Below are positions 18,421 through 28,279 of a stretch of DNA of 64,000 nt, piece after piece. Below the pieces are notes generated by a model that was not told the DNA's origin, did not search any database, and saw only the letters and a program-made list of their open reading frames with translations. A program made the position numbers and the translations under genes. Position 1 is the first letter of the stretch; each line of letters begins with the position of its first letter. This DNA is from Sphingobacterium multivorum (GTDB lineage Bacteria; Bacteroidota; Bacteroidia; Sphingobacteriales; Sphingobacteriaceae): the NCBI RefSeq assembly GCF_900457465.1, contig NZ_UAUU01000011.1, forward strand, positions 558,001-622,000. Direction: 5' to 3'.

Positions 18421-19734
18421 ATGAAACTTAAACATGTAATCTGTGGTTTAGCCTTGCTGATGGGATCAGTATCCGCGAGCTATAGCCAGCAACATTATCA
18501 ACCGAGTCCCGAAAATCTGAAAAATAGGGAGTGGTTTGAACAATCTCGGTTTGGTGTTTTTATCCATTGGGGGGTATATAGTGTGCTGGGGGATGGTGAG
18601 TGGGTCATGAACAACCAGAATATCAGTTTGGATGAATATGCATTGCTGCCTAAATTTTTCAATCCAATTTCCTTTAATGCGAAAGAATGGGCGAAGTTAT
18701 TTAAACAGGCAGGGGCAAAGTATATCACCTTTACGACCAGACATCATGATGGATTTTCGATGTGGAACAGCCAGGTTTCGGACTATAATGTGGTGAAGAA
18801 ATCTCCCTTCAAACGCGATATTGTGAAAGAGTTGGTGGAAGCTTGCCGTGCCGAAGGGATAAAAGTGATGTTCTACTATTCGCTTTTAGACTGGCACCGG
18901 GATGATTATCTGCCTGTTGGTAAAACGGGTGGTGGCATTGCGGGGCGCGATTCAACGAAAGGGGATTGGAATCATTATGTCCAGTTTATGAAAAGCCAAT
19001 TAACGGAGCTGTTGAGCAACTACGGTGAGATCGATGGGATCTGGTTTGATGGTCATTGGGACAAGCCCAATGAAGATTGGCATTTCAAAGAAATCTATGA
19101 ATTGATTCATACCTTACAGCCACAGTGCTTGGTGGGTAACAACCACCATCTGGCGCCATTTGAAGGGGAAGATTTTCAGATGTTCGAACGTGATTTACCT
19201 GGAGAGAATACTACTGGGTTCGGCACGAAAGCGCATGATGTTGGGAAACTACCGAAGGAAGTATGTGGAACAATTGCAGGATCTTGGGGATTTGAGCTGA
19301 AAGATCGGACACGAAAATCCTTTCAGGAAGTGCTGAAATACCTGGTCAAGGCAGCTAGTCATGGTTCCAATTTATTGCTCAATGTTGGCCCGATGCCAAA
19401 CGGTGAGATTCAGGACTATCAACAGGAGCGCTTGAAAGAACTTGGAAAATGGCTATCGGTGTATGGTGAAACAATCTATGGAACAGCGGGTGGGGCGGTG
19501 TCACCAACAGACGATTATGCGTTGACAAAAAAAGGAAACCAAGTGTATCTACATGTGTTTAAAACGGATAAAAAGGAATTGTTGATTAATAACCTTCCTT
19601 ATCAGGTGAAAAAAGTAAGCACATTTATCGGAAAGAAAGAGATTAAGTTTAGTTATAAGAACAATAGTCTACGCTTGGATTTGCCAACATCGACAGATGA
19701 AGCAGATTTGGTATTGACATTAACAATTAAATAA
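18421..19734 (+). CDS. Secreted alpha-L-fucosidase (GH29)
   Basis: 437 residues with a signal peptide (MKLKHVICGLALLMGSVSA, cleavage near SYSQQ). The GH29 catalytic barrel includes the conserved RFGVFIHWGVYSV, FTTRHHDGFSMW, and the nucleophile Asp in DGIWFDGHWD; a short C-terminal beta domain follows from about residue 350. I start at 18421 because an ATG 21 nt upstream would spoil the signal peptide. It releases terminal L-fucose from glycans in the periplasm or outside. It ends 2 bp before the SDR gene, so it is in the fucose operon. Confidence 0.93.
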   Translation: MKLKHVICGLALLMGSVSASYSQQHYQPSPENLKNREWFEQSRFGVFIHWGVYSVLGDGEWVMNNQNISLDEYALLPKFFNPISFNAKEWAKLFKQAGAKYITFTTRHHDGFSMWNSQVSDYNVVKKSPFKRDIVKELVEACRAEGIKVMFYYSLLDWHRDDYLPVGKTGGGIAGRDSTKGDWNHYVQFMKSQLTELLSNYGEIDGIWFDGHWDKPNEDWHFKEIYELIHTLQPQCLVGNNHHLAPFEGEDFQMFERDLPGENTTGFGTKAHDVGKLPKEVCGTIAGSWGFELKDRTRKSFQEVLKYLVKAASHGSNLLLNVGPMPNGEIQDYQQERLKELGKWLSVYGETIYGTAGGAVSPTDDYALTKKGNQVYLHVFKTDKKELLINNLPYQVKKVSTFIGKKEIKFSYKNNSLRLDLPTSTDEADLVLTLTIK

Positions 19735-19736
19735 CA

Positions 19737-20503
19737 ATGGGAAAATTAGAAACAAAAGTAGCTGTAATTACCGGTGGTGGTAGTGGGATAGGCCGTGCGA
19801 TCAGTCTGCAATTTGCTGCAGAAGGAGCAAAAGTTCATATTCTGGATTTGAATGAAGATGGCGGTAAGGCTGTAGTTGATGAGATCTTGGCTTTGGGTGG
19901 TCAGGCTGCATTTAATCGTTGTAATGTAACTGATCAACAAGAAATTACTGCTATAGCACAAAATATCGGAAAAATTGATATTTTAGTAAATAATGCTGGT
20001 ATCGCTCATGTTGGTAATTTGGAAAATTGTCAATCAGAAGATTTTGAGCGTGTTTTTAATGTGAATGTTAAGGGAGCTTATAATGCATTGCATGCTATTG
20101 TGCCGATGATGAAGGCGCAGGGTTCGGGAGCAATCCTTAATTTAGCATCCATAGCTGCATGGGTTGGTATCACGGATCGTTTTGCGTATTCGATGAGCAA
20201 GGGGGCTATTTACGCGATGTCAATGTCTGTAGCACGGGATTACATGGCCTATGGTATTCGTTGCAATAGCATTCGCCTGCACGTGTACATACCCCATTTT
20301 GTGGATGGATTTATCGCAAAAAAACTATCCTGGAAAAGAGGAAGAAATGTTTTGAAAAACTATCAGCAAGCCAACCAATAGGCCGCATGGCGCAACCGGA
20401 AGAAATTGCCAAATTAGCACTTTTCTTGTGTAGTGACGATGCTGGATTTATTACTGGAAATGACTACCCTATTGACGGTGGTTTTATTAAATTGAATAAT
20501 TAA
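19737..20503 (+). CDS. SDR dehydrogenase (putative 2-keto-3-deoxy-L-fuconate dehydrogenase), four indels
   Basis: About 255 residues, short-chain dehydrogenase: NAD-binding TGGGSGIGRAI, NNAG at IDILVNNAGIAH, catalytic Ser in LASIAAW and YSMSKGA with Tyr/Lys. The 3' third is damaged by four single-base changes in a 90-bp stretch (missing T near 20267, extra T near 20300, extra A near 20330, extra T near 20350); reading through them recovers ISPARVHTPFVDGF, GRMAQPEEIAKLALF and TGNDYPIDGGF up to the stop at 20503. It lies between the fucosidase and the FAH hydrolase, which fits oxidation of the keto-deoxy acid to the 2,4-diketo acid. Confidence 0.8.
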
Positions 20504-20544
20504 AAAGCTAAAAATAAAATATCTTTTATCTCAATACTATAAAA

Positions 20545-21403
20545 ATGAAATTAATACGTTTTGGAGCTCAAGGCAAGGAGAAAATAGGTGTTCAGATCGA
20601 TGGTGTAAATTACGATGTAAGCGCATTTGGTGGTGATTACAATGAACAATTCTTTGCAGAGAATGGTGTAGCCCGTTTAGAAGAATTTGTGAAGGCAAAT
20701 GAAGGTAAGTTGATTGGAAGTTCCTCAAGGCGAACGTATCGGAGCACCTTTTGCCCGCCCATCCAAAATTGTTTGTATTGGATTGAACTATTTAGACCAT
20801 GCCAAGGAAACAAATGCACCAATTCCTGCTGAACCGATCATCTTTATGAAATCGACCACTTCGTTGGTAGGTCCATACGATAATGTGATGATTCCGAAAG
20901 ATTCTGTAAAAACAGATTGGGAGGTGGAATTCTGTATTGTGATCGGTAAAAAAGCTTCTTATATAGAAGAGCATGAAGCCTTAGATTATGTGGTCGGTTA
21001 TGTATTGCACAACGATGTTTCCGAACGTGAGTATCAGCTGGAACGTGGCGGTACTTGGGATAAAGGAAAAGGATGTGATACGTTTGCACCGATGGGACCT
21101 TTCATGGCGACAAAAGAAGAAATCAAAGATATCAACAATGTGCGTCTATGGTTGAAGGTAAACGGAAAAACCTACCAAGATGGTAATACCAAGGATTTAA
21201 TCTTTTCGGTGGCGCATGTAGTATCCTATGTGTCTAAATTTATGACTTTGTTGCCTGGCGACGTTATTTCAACAGGTACACCTGCAGGTGTTGGGTTAGG
21301 ATTTAATCCACCGATTTATTTGAAGCCTGGCGATGTGATCGAGTTAGGAGCAGATGGTCTTGGAGAGTCCCGTCAGACTGTGGTAGCGTATTCAAAAAAT
21401 TAA
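20545..21403 (+). CDS. FAH-family hydrolase (putative 2,4-diketo-3-deoxy-L-fuconate hydrolase), one frameshift
   Basis: About 286 residues, fumarylacetoacetate-hydrolase fold: N-terminal cap, then KIVCIGLNYLDHAKET, metal ligands in DWEVEFCIVIGKKA and HNDVSEREYQ, and GTPAGVGLGFNPP. One extra G near 20716 splits the frame (LIEVPQGERIGAPF is restored when it is removed). Enzymes of this branch in fucose and rhamnose pathways split 2,4-diketo-3-deoxy acids into pyruvate and L-lactate. The substrate is inferred from the operon. Confidence 0.84.
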
Positions 21404-21428
21404 TTGCTCATTAGGTTTTCTTTTCATT

Positions 21429-22256
21429 ATGCGTATAGATACCCATCAGCATTTCTGGAAATTCGATCCAATTAGAGATAGTTGGATTACCGAAGAAATG
21501 CAAGTCATCAGACGTGATTTCACCCCTTTGGATATTCAATTTGTGCTTGAACGAAATGGATTTGGAGGGAGTGTTGCTGTTCAGGCGGATCAATCCAACG
21601 AAGAGACTGCTTATTTGGTTCAGCTGGCTAGTGATTATCCTTTTATTAAAGGCGTAGTGGGCTGGATTGATCTTCAAGCAGCGGATATTCGACAACAGTT
21701 GGATGGCTATCAATCAGCTACGGTCATCAAAGGATTTCGTCATATTGTTGAAGGAGAAGCTGACCCTGATTTTCTCATTCGCCCTGCGGTATTAAACGGG
21801 CTGAAGGCCTTAGCAGATTATGGTTATACGTATGATCTGCTCATCCGTCCACGACATTATGCGGCAACGTTGGATTGTGTGCAGCAAAATCCAAATCTTC
21901 AATTTGTATTGGATCATATTGCCAAACCGCCGATCAAGTCGAAAGCATTTGATGAGTGGGCGGCGTTTATCGATGCGCTATCTGCCTTTCCAAATGTCGT
22001 ATGTAAAGTTTCGGGACTTGCAACAGAGGCCGATTGGGAAGGATGGAAACTTGATGATTTTAAGCAATATCTGGAGCATATCTTTGCGCGTTTTGGAAAG
22101 GAGCGCATTATGTACGGGTCAGATTGGCCGGTATGTCTATTGGCGGCATCCTACGAAGAAAGTATTGCCATCGTTGAGGATAAATTAGGGCAATTTACGG
22201 CTGAAGAGAAGAACGCATTTTGGGCAGAGAACGCAATACGCGTGTATAATCTTTAA
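21429..22256 (+). CDS. Amidohydrolase (putative L-fuconolactonase)
   Basis: 275 residues of the amidohydrolase-2 barrel: DTHQHFW near the N-terminus, FRHIVEGEADPDFL, FVLDHIAKPPI, and the metal-binding MYGSDWPVCLL. The family includes fuconolactonase, which opens L-fucono-1,5-lactone to L-fuconate. It is the last gene of the main fucose operon, 25 bp after the FAH gene, and is followed by a strong terminator. Confidence 0.85.
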   Translation: MRIDTHQHFWKFDPIRDSWITEEMQVIRRDFTPLDIQFVLERNGFGGSVAVQADQSNEETAYLVQLASDYPFIKGVVGWIDLQAADIRQQLDGYQSATVIKGFRHIVEGEADPDFLIRPAVLNGLKALADYGYTYDLLIRPRHYAATLDCVQQNPNLQFVLDHIAKPPIKSKAFDEWAAFIDALSAFPNVVCKVSGLATEADWEGWKLDDFKQYLEHIFARFGKERIMYGSDWPVCLLAASYEESIAIVEDKLGQFTAEEKNAFWAENAIRVYNL

Positions 22257-22263
22257 AAGGAAA

Positions 22264-22310
22264 AACTTCAGCATGCTATGAAAGGGAAAAATAGCATGCT
22301 GAAGCTTTTT
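22264..22310 (+). terminator. Terminator of the fucose operon
   Basis: 14-bp perfect stem CTTCAGCATGCTAT / ATAGCATGCTGAAG with an 11-nt loop, followed by C and T5. Confidence 0.9.
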
Positions 22311-22435
22311 ATTGGTCATGAAGCTGGATAATGGGCTTAATGACGTCAATATAAATTATTCAATAACCAGAGAACGAATTCATTGTTGCGAATGTTAACC
22401 ACAATCAATGAAACAAACCATTCAATAAAAGTATT

Positions 22436-23226
22436 ATGGATCTTCATTTAAAAGATAAAGTTGTTATTGTTACCGGCGGAGCAAAAGGAATCGGGCGGGC
22501 TGTAGTCCACGCGTTGGCTAAAGAACAGGCTATTCCTGTCATTGTTGGCCGTAAACAAGCTGATAATGAAAAAGTCAAAGAAGAAATAAAGCAATTTGGT
22601 GTGGATGCACTCTGTATTGAAGCAGAATTATCTAAACCCGAAGATTGTGAAAGAGCCGTTCAAAAGACATTGGAAGTGTACGGGCGGATCGATGGTTTGG
22701 TGAATAATGCCGGACAAAATGATGGTGTTGGATTGGCATCGGGCAACTATGAAAGATTTGTTGCTTCGCTACATAAGAACTTAATTCACTACTATCTGAT
22801 GGCACATCACGCTTTGGATGCGTTGAAAGCATCTAAGGGCAGTATCGTGAATATTTCGTCCAAAACTGGTGAAACAGGGCAGGGCAATACCTCGGCTTAT
22901 GCGGCATCCAATGGTGGACGTAATGCACTTACGCGAGAGTGGGCTGTAGAATTGTTGCCTTACTCGATTCGTGTCAATGCCATTATTGTGGCAGAATGTG
23001 CAACTCCCAATACGATACCTGGATTCAAACCTTATCAAATCCGGAGGAGACATTGAAAAAAATTACGGACCGCATTCCATTGGAGCATCGCATGACCACA
23101 GCAGCGGAAATCGCCGATACAACAGTCTTTTTGCTGTCTAACAAATCAAGTCATACAACTGGTCAATTGATTCATGTGGACGGTGGCTATGTGCATCTTG
23201 ATCGGTCGATTATTGCTGAATCGTAG
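22436..23226 (+). CDS. SDR dehydrogenase (putative L-fucose dehydrogenase), one frameshift
   Basis: About 263 residues: start MDLHLKDKVVIVTGGAKGIG, NNAG at DGLVNNAGQNDG, catalytic NISSKTGETGQGNTSAYAASNGG. One C is missing near 23008 (CCCC read as CCC); repair gives AECATPQYDTWIQTLSNPEE and the C-terminal TGQLIHVDGGYVHLDRS. The sequence style matches sugar dehydrogenases that oxidise L-fucose to its lactone with NAD(P). It sits after the operon terminator, so it may have its own promoter. The substrate is inferred from context and overall similarity. Confidence 0.8.
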
Positions 23227-23440
23227 CAGAAAAGCGATTGGGTTTTGGAAATTAAACTTGAGTGGATTTTAAAAAGACAACGCCGGTTCATTTCCAAAAT
23301 CCATGATCTTTTTTTTGATAATATCCCTCAATTAATCAATGAAAATAACACCCATTGAATTCAGGCAGTAGGAGTATGATGAATTTTCTATACGGCGGAG
23401 ATGTGGGGGGGATGTTATATAAAATGCAGTTAGCTAAAAC

Positions 23441-23473
23441 AAAAAAAGCTTGTTCATTGAACAAGCTTTTTTT
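23441..23473 (-). terminator. Terminator of the tRNA-Phe pair
   Basis: 16-bp perfect inverted repeat AAAAAAAGCTTGTTCA / TGAACAAGCTTTTTTT, immediately downstream of the tRNAs on the minus strand. Confidence 0.9.
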
Positions 23474-23474
23474 G

Positions 23475-23547
23475 TGGTGCCACCTGGGTTCGAACCAGGG
23501 ACACAAGGATTTTCAGTCCTTTGCTCTACCAGCTGAGCTATGGCACC
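23475..23547 (-). tRNA. tRNA-Phe (GAA)
   Basis: 73 nt. Acceptor GGTGCCA/TGGCACC with A73; D arm GCTC...GAGC; anticodon loop CTGAAAA with anticodon GAA; T arm CCTGG-TTCGAAC-CCAGG. Second member of a tandem pair. Confidence 0.95.
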
Positions 23548-23589
23548 AGTTGACCTTTTATTTAAATCTGTGATCATCAGATTGAAGCG

Positions 23590-23662
23590 TGGTGCCACCT
23601 GGGTTCGAACCAGGGACACAAGGATTTTCAGTCCTTTGCTCTACCAGCTGAGCTATGGCACC
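23590..23662 (-). tRNA. tRNA-Phe (GAA), second copy
   Basis: 73 nt, identical to the copy 42 bp away; same anticodon GAA. It is the first of the pair in the direction of transcription. Confidence 0.95.
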
Positions 23663-23851
23663 GCTTTTTTGCTATGGGTTTGTTCCCCTATTGCGATGCA
23701 AATATAGTCCGATAATTTGAATTCTAAAACTTTTATGCAGATTATTTTCGTACTTTTTTTCGAACGTGTTGATTTTGATCGAGATAAAATTACAAGAAAC
23801 TAACATATAGGAAAAGGAATAAGCTGTATCTTTGCATTTCAATAATTAGAG

Positions 23852-24943
23852 ATGAGTAAAAGAGGAAGAGTTTTAGTTGCAATGAGTGGAGGGGTAGATA
23901 GCTCCGTTGCTTCTGTCATGCTCCACGAACAAGGATATGAGGTTATCGGTATCACGATGAAGACATGGGATTATGCATCCGCAGGTGGCTCGTCGAAAGA
24001 AACCGGATGTTGTAGCCTTGATAGTATCAATGACGCTCGTACATTAGCCGTAAACTATGGTTTCCCTCATTATATATTAGATATACGTGATGAGTTTGGA
24101 GATTTTGTGATTGACAATTTTGTAGAAGAATATATTGCTGGGCGCACGCCTAACCCATGCGTGTTGTGTAATACCCACATTAAGTGGGAGGCTTTGATGA
24201 AACGCGCTGACAAATTGGACTGTGAGTTTATCGCTACCGGGCACTATGCTAATATCCGTATGCACGACAATGGTCGTTATGTGATATCAAAAGGTAAGGA
24301 TGAAAACAAAGATCAATCTTACGTTTTATGGGGCGTATCACAAGAAAATCTTGCCCGGACACAGTTTCCGTTAGGATCTTTCACGAAAAAGGAGATTCGT
24401 CAGATGGCTTTGGATATGGGACAGAAGGAATTGGCCAATAAGTCGGAGAGTTATGAAATCTGTTTCGTTCCTGACAACGACTACCGTGCGTTTTTGAGAC
24501 ATAAGGTGCCAACGTTGGATCAACAAATTGGTCCCGGTAACTTTATTCTTTCCGATGGTACCGTTGTAGGTAAACATATTGGTTACCCTTATTTCACCAT
24601 CGGTCAGCGTAAAGGCTTAGGTATTGCCTTGGGTAAACCGATGTTTGTGATTGAGATCCTTCCGGAAAGTAATACGGTCGTATTGGGTGAAGAACATGAA
24701 CTTGAAAAGTCACATGCTTACGTTCGTAATGTGAACTTTGTGAAATATGCAGGACTAGATCAACCGATGGAAGCAATTTCAAAGGTACGTTACAAAGACT
24801 CTGGTGCTTTGTCGACCATATCCCAAGAAGGCGATAAAGTGCGTATAGATTTTGTGCACAATGTGAAAGGTATTGCTCCAGGGCAATCGGCCGTTTTTTA
24901 TGAAGGCAATGATTTACTCGGTGGTGGTTTCTTAATGAAATAA
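23852..24943 (+). CDS. mnmA: tRNA 2-thiouridylase MnmA
   Basis: 363 residues, full length. PP-loop AMSGGVDSSVAS at residues 10-21 binds ATP; catalytic Cys in TPNPCVLCN and the second Cys in SYEICFVPD; tRNA-contact KGKDENKDQSYVLWG. It adds sulfur to U34 of Lys, Glu and Gln tRNAs. A TATCTTTG -7 box lies 18 nt before the start codon. It is monocistronic, followed by its own terminator. Confidence 0.96.
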   Translation: MSKRGRVLVAMSGGVDSSVASVMLHEQGYEVIGITMKTWDYASAGGSSKETGCCSLDSINDARTLAVNYGFPHYILDIRDEFGDFVIDNFVEEYIAGRTPNPCVLCNTHIKWEALMKRADKLDCEFIATGHYANIRMHDNGRYVISKGKDENKDQSYVLWGVSQENLARTQFPLGSFTKKEIRQMALDMGQKELANKSESYEICFVPDNDYRAFLRHKVPTLDQQIGPGNFILSDGTVVGKHIGYPYFTIGQRKGLGIALGKPMFVIEILPESNTVVLGEEHELEKSHAYVRNVNFVKYAGLDQPMEAISKVRYKDSGALSTISQEGDKVRIDFVHNVKGIAPGQSAVFYEGNDLLGGGFLMK

Positions 24944-24979
24944 ATAGAAGCTGGACTGAGATCTAAAATAAGAATTTTA

Positions 24980-25013
24980 ATCCCTATACTGCCGCTGCGG
25001 TATAGGGATTTTT
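24980..25013 (+). terminator. Terminator of mnmA
   Basis: Hairpin ATCCCTATAC...GTATAGGGAT with a GC-rich top, followed by T5. Confidence 0.85.
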
Positions 25014-25130
25014 ATTTGGTTTAAAATACGCTTTATTGGGACTTCAAACTAGAAGATATTCGCTTTCCCGCTTTGTGAAAAATTGGAAATTTTAATTTGT
25101 TTTTGCTAATAAAATTAGTAATTTTAACCT

Positions 25131-26195
25131 ATGAATTCATCGGAATATTTGAAGGGCAGAGGGGCGCAGATCAATCCCAATAACAAATTTTTTTCTAATC
25201 AATACGTGCTGGAACATGTGGAGGGGCTGGATGAAGAATTTTTGGGTGCCGAGAAAACACAATTTATTCCGACACATCCAAAATCCATTATATCCAAATC
25301 AAATAGCCCGGATCTACGTTTTGAACGATCCATTAATCCCTATCAGGGCTGTGAGCATGGTTGTATTTATTGTTACGCGCGCAATTCGCATGAGTACTGG
25401 GGCTTTAGTGCTGGGTTGGATTTTGAACGTAAGATCCTAGTAAAACATAATGCGGCTCAGCTTCTCGAACAGGAGTTTAGAAAATCGAGCTATCAACCCG
25501 ATTTGATTATGCTTTCAGGCAATACGGACTGTTATCAACCGATTGAACGGAAGCTGGGCATCACACGCTCGCTTTTAGAATTGATGGTCAAATACCAACA
25601 TCCGGTCTCTATCATCAGCAAAAATGTACTGATGCGACGGGATTTTGATCTTTTGCGCGAGCTTGCAGCACACAATCTGGTTTCCGTTGCTGTGACCATC
25701 AATTCGCTGCGCGAGGAGGTACGTCAGAAAATGGAACCTCGGACTGCTACAGCGTCGGCCCGTTTGAAACTGATCGAGGGATTGACAGGGATTGGTGTAC
25801 CCGTCATGTTAATGATGGCCCCCATCGTTCCGGGGATCAATAGTGATGAGATTTCAGATTTGATTCGTTCGGGAGCAGATGCGGGAGCCATTACGGCCTC
25901 TTATACCATCGTGAGGCTCAATGGACAGATCGGTGGTATCTTTAAAGATTGGCTCTATCAAAACTATCCTGATCGTGCTGAAAAGGTATTACACTGGATC
26001 GAAGCCTGTCATGGTGGAAAAATTAACGATACCGATTTTGGACGGAGGATAAAAGGGGATGGCCATATGGCTGAGAGTTTACAGCATTTATTCAAGCTTT
26101 CCGTCAAGAAATTTATGAATAATGGGACGCTTCCCTCCTTGAGAAGAGATCTTTTCCGCTTGCCCGATGCAGGAACGCAGCTGGGCTTATTTTAG
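25131..26195 (+). CDS. Radical SAM protein (PA0069/SplB-like family)
   Basis: 354 residues. The 4Fe-4S motif is CEHGCIYCYARNSHEYWG (CxxxCxxC); upstream FERSINPYQG and downstream IMLSGNTDCYQPIE, VSIISKNVLMRRD and MMAPIVPGINSDE are typical of the PA0069 group, relatives of spore photoproduct lyase. It generates a 5'-deoxyadenosyl radical; the substrate is not known. It is a single gene, with no operon partner that would suggest a job. Confidence 0.88.
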   Translation: MNSSEYLKGRGAQINPNNKFFSNQYVLEHVEGLDEEFLGAEKTQFIPTHPKSIISKSNSPDLRFERSINPYQGCEHGCIYCYARNSHEYWGFSAGLDFERKILVKHNAAQLLEQEFRKSSYQPDLIMLSGNTDCYQPIERKLGITRSLLELMVKYQHPVSIISKNVLMRRDFDLLRELAAHNLVSVAVTINSLREEVRQKMEPRTATASARLKLIEGLTGIGVPVMLMMAPIVPGINSDEISDLIRSGADAGAITASYTIVRLNGQIGGIFKDWLYQNYPDRAEKVLHWIEACHGGKINDTDFGRRIKGDGHMAESLQHLFKLSVKKFMNNGTLPSLRRDLFRLPDAGTQLGLF

Positions 26196-26247
26196 TTATT
26201 GTTGTCAAATGGTAGCATTAAATTAAGCCATTTGTGTAATTTTAAAC

Positions 26248-26790
26248 ATGGAAATTAGAACAGAACGGCTCAAGCTTAGATCCGTAGAGAAAATAGATTT
26301 GGAAAAGATCCATTCCCTATTAATGTATCCTGAATCTGCATTATTTAATCCGAGTGGATTTCCGAATGGAATAGCCCATACAGAGCAAATGGTGGAAGCT
26401 TGGTCGGCGCAAATCAATGAATTGGATGCCAGAAAGGATTATACCTTTTATATAGAAACCCTTGAAGGGAAAGAGTTTATTGGTCTAATTAATATCAGTG
26501 TTGTCAAGCTGCGCTATCGAAATTCAGAAGTATGGTTTAAGCTTGTTCCGACAATGTGGAATAAGGGCTATGCAACAGAGGCATTGAACCGAATCCTGAC
26601 ATTTGGTTTCAAGGAACTTAATTTTCATAGAATTGAGGGCGGTTGTGCTGTTGGAAATATCGCCTCCGCTAAAGTAATGGAGAAAGTCGGCATGGTCAAA
26701 GAGGCGCGCAGACGGAAAATTTTGCCGTTAAAAGATGGTTGGAGCGACAATTATGAATTTGCTATTCTCGAGGAGGAATACCCGCATTAA
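26248..26790 (+). CDS. GNAT-family N-acetyltransferase (RimJ/RimL type)
   Basis: 180 residues with the RimJ-type opening IRTERLKLRSVEKIDL and the acetyl-CoA binding region WNKGYATEALNRIL followed by HRIEGGCAVGNIASAKVMEKVG. It probably acetylates the N-terminal amine of a protein or a small amine; the acceptor is unknown. Confidence 0.87.
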   Translation: MEIRTERLKLRSVEKIDLEKIHSLLMYPESALFNPSGFPNGIAHTEQMVEAWSAQINELDARKDYTFYIETLEGKEFIGLINISVVKLRYRNSEVWFKLVPTMWNKGYATEALNRILTFGFKELNFHRIEGGCAVGNIASAKVMEKVGMVKEARRRKILPLKDGWSDNYEFAILEEEYPH

Positions 26791-26801
26791 ATTTTAGCAA
26801 G

Positions 26802-26835
26802 AAAGCCTGATTCATGCAATGAATCAGGCTTTTTT
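26802..26835 (+). terminator. Terminator of the acetyltransferase gene
   Basis: Stem AAGCCTGATTCAT / ATGAATCAGGCTT with a T-run; convergent with the permease gene. Confidence 0.85.
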
Positions 26836-26860
26836 ATGGACAAGATCAAGGTTCTGTGAA

Positions 26861-28279
26861 CTAAGATTTCTTTCTTTTGATCAAAACATAACTCACATAG
26901 AGTAATATAAGCCAAGCAGGGATCAATTCTACCGGAAGTTTCATCCCTGTTATCCACATGATGCCAAGTACAGCGATCAAAAAGATCAGACAGATATAAT
27001 TACTTAAAGGATACAGAAAGGATGGAAACTTGGTGCGTAAGTGGGCATCGAGTTTATTCTTTCTGAAATACAAGTGTGTAATGGAAATCATGACCCAGTT
27101 TATAATCAGTGAAGATACCACCAGCGACATCAGGATCTCCAAGGCATTTTTAGGTGCTACATAGTTGATAAATACACAAATCGCCGCGAACAGTGCCGAA
27201 ACTAAAATCGCGTTAATAGGCGCATGATTCTTGTTGAGTTTCGAAAGAAAACGGGGTGCATTTCCCTGCTCTGCCAATCCATATAACATTCTGCTATTGC
27301 TGTACACGCTGCTATTATAAACAGATAATGCAGCGGTAAGGACAATAAGATTTAGCGCATTTGCGATAATTTTTGTGAAATAGAAGGTCTTTCCAAAGAT
27401 CGTAAATTCAAACCCATTGAGTTTGTCAAACACCAGCACAAAGGGACTTGTATCGGCGGTGATATTTGTCCACGGTGTCAAAGAGAAAAGAATAATCAAT
27501 GCACCTACGTAAAAGATTAAGATTCGATAGATAACCTGGTTGGTCGCTTTGGGGATGTTCTTTTCGGGATGCTCGGCCTCGGCAGCAGTGATACCAACCA
27601 ACTCCAGGCCACCGAAAGAAAACATGATCAATGCTATGGCGGAAAGAAGGCCTTCAAAACTTCCATCCGCTGTTTGGCTAAACCAACCTTTTGGGAAAAA
27701 ACCACCATGTGAAGTCAGGTTGCTGAGACTTGCCTGCTCCCCTCCAGTACCGCTTACCAATAAATATGCACCAAAAACAATCATGGCAATGATTGCAACA
27801 ACCTTGATAATGGAAAACCAAAATTCCGTCTCGCCATAAATTTTGACTGAGGCAAGATTAAGGGCGTTGATTGCAAAGAAGAAAAATAAACTTGATGCCC
27901 ATAAAGGTATTTCCGGCCACCAGAATTGTACATAAACGCCTATCGCTGTGAGTTCGGCCATGCTGACTAAGATATACAGCACCCAATAGTTCCAGCCCGA
28001 AGCATAACCCGCAAAAGAACCCCAGTATTTATTGGCGAAGTAGCTAAAACTTCCTGAAACAGGTTCCTCAACAACCATCTCACCCAACTGGCGCATAATA
28101 AAAAAAGCAATAATTCCGGCGAAAGCATAGCCGAGGATAACAGCTGGCCCAGCCAATGTGGCAGCCTTCCCAATACCTAGAAATAAGCCCGTTCCGATTG
28201 CACCACCCAGGGCAATTAATTGAATATGTCTGTTTTGAAGTCCTCTTTTTAACTCCTCCTTATTGTTCTGTTTCTCCAT
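26861..28279 (-). CDS. Amino acid permease (APC superfamily, AAT family)
   Basis: 472 residues, twelve hydrophobic helices. The AAT signature LQNRHIQLIALGGAIGTGLFLG is present at the start (helix 1) and EEPVSGSFSYFANKYWG after helix 2, with AAEAEHPEKNIPKATNQV in the loop before helix 7. It is an inner-membrane proton-coupled importer of one or more amino acids; the specificity (ProY/AnsP/LysP-like) cannot be assigned. Confidence 0.9.
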   Translation of the reverse strand: MEKQNNKEELKRGLQNRHIQLIALGGAIGTGLFLGIGKAATLAGPAVILGYAFAGIIAFFIMRQLGEMVVEEPVSGSFSYFANKYWGSFAGYASGWNYWVLYILVSMAELTAIGVYVQFWWPEIPLWASSLFFFFAINALNLASVKIYGETEFWFSIIKVVAIIAMIVFGAYLLVSGTGGEQASLSNLTSHGGFFPKGWFSQTADGSFEGLLSAIALIMFSFGGLELVGITAAEAEHPEKNIPKATNQVIYRILIFYVGALIILFSLTPWTNITADTSPFVLVFDKLNGFEFTIFGKTFYFTKIIANALNLIVLTAALSVYNSSVYSNSRMLYGLAEQGNAPRFLSKLNKNHAPINAILVSALFAAICVFINYVAPKNALEILMSLVVSSLIINWVMISITHLYFRKNKLDAHLRTKFPSFLYPLSNYICLIFLIAVLGIMWITGMKLPVELIPAWLILLYVSYVLIKRKKS

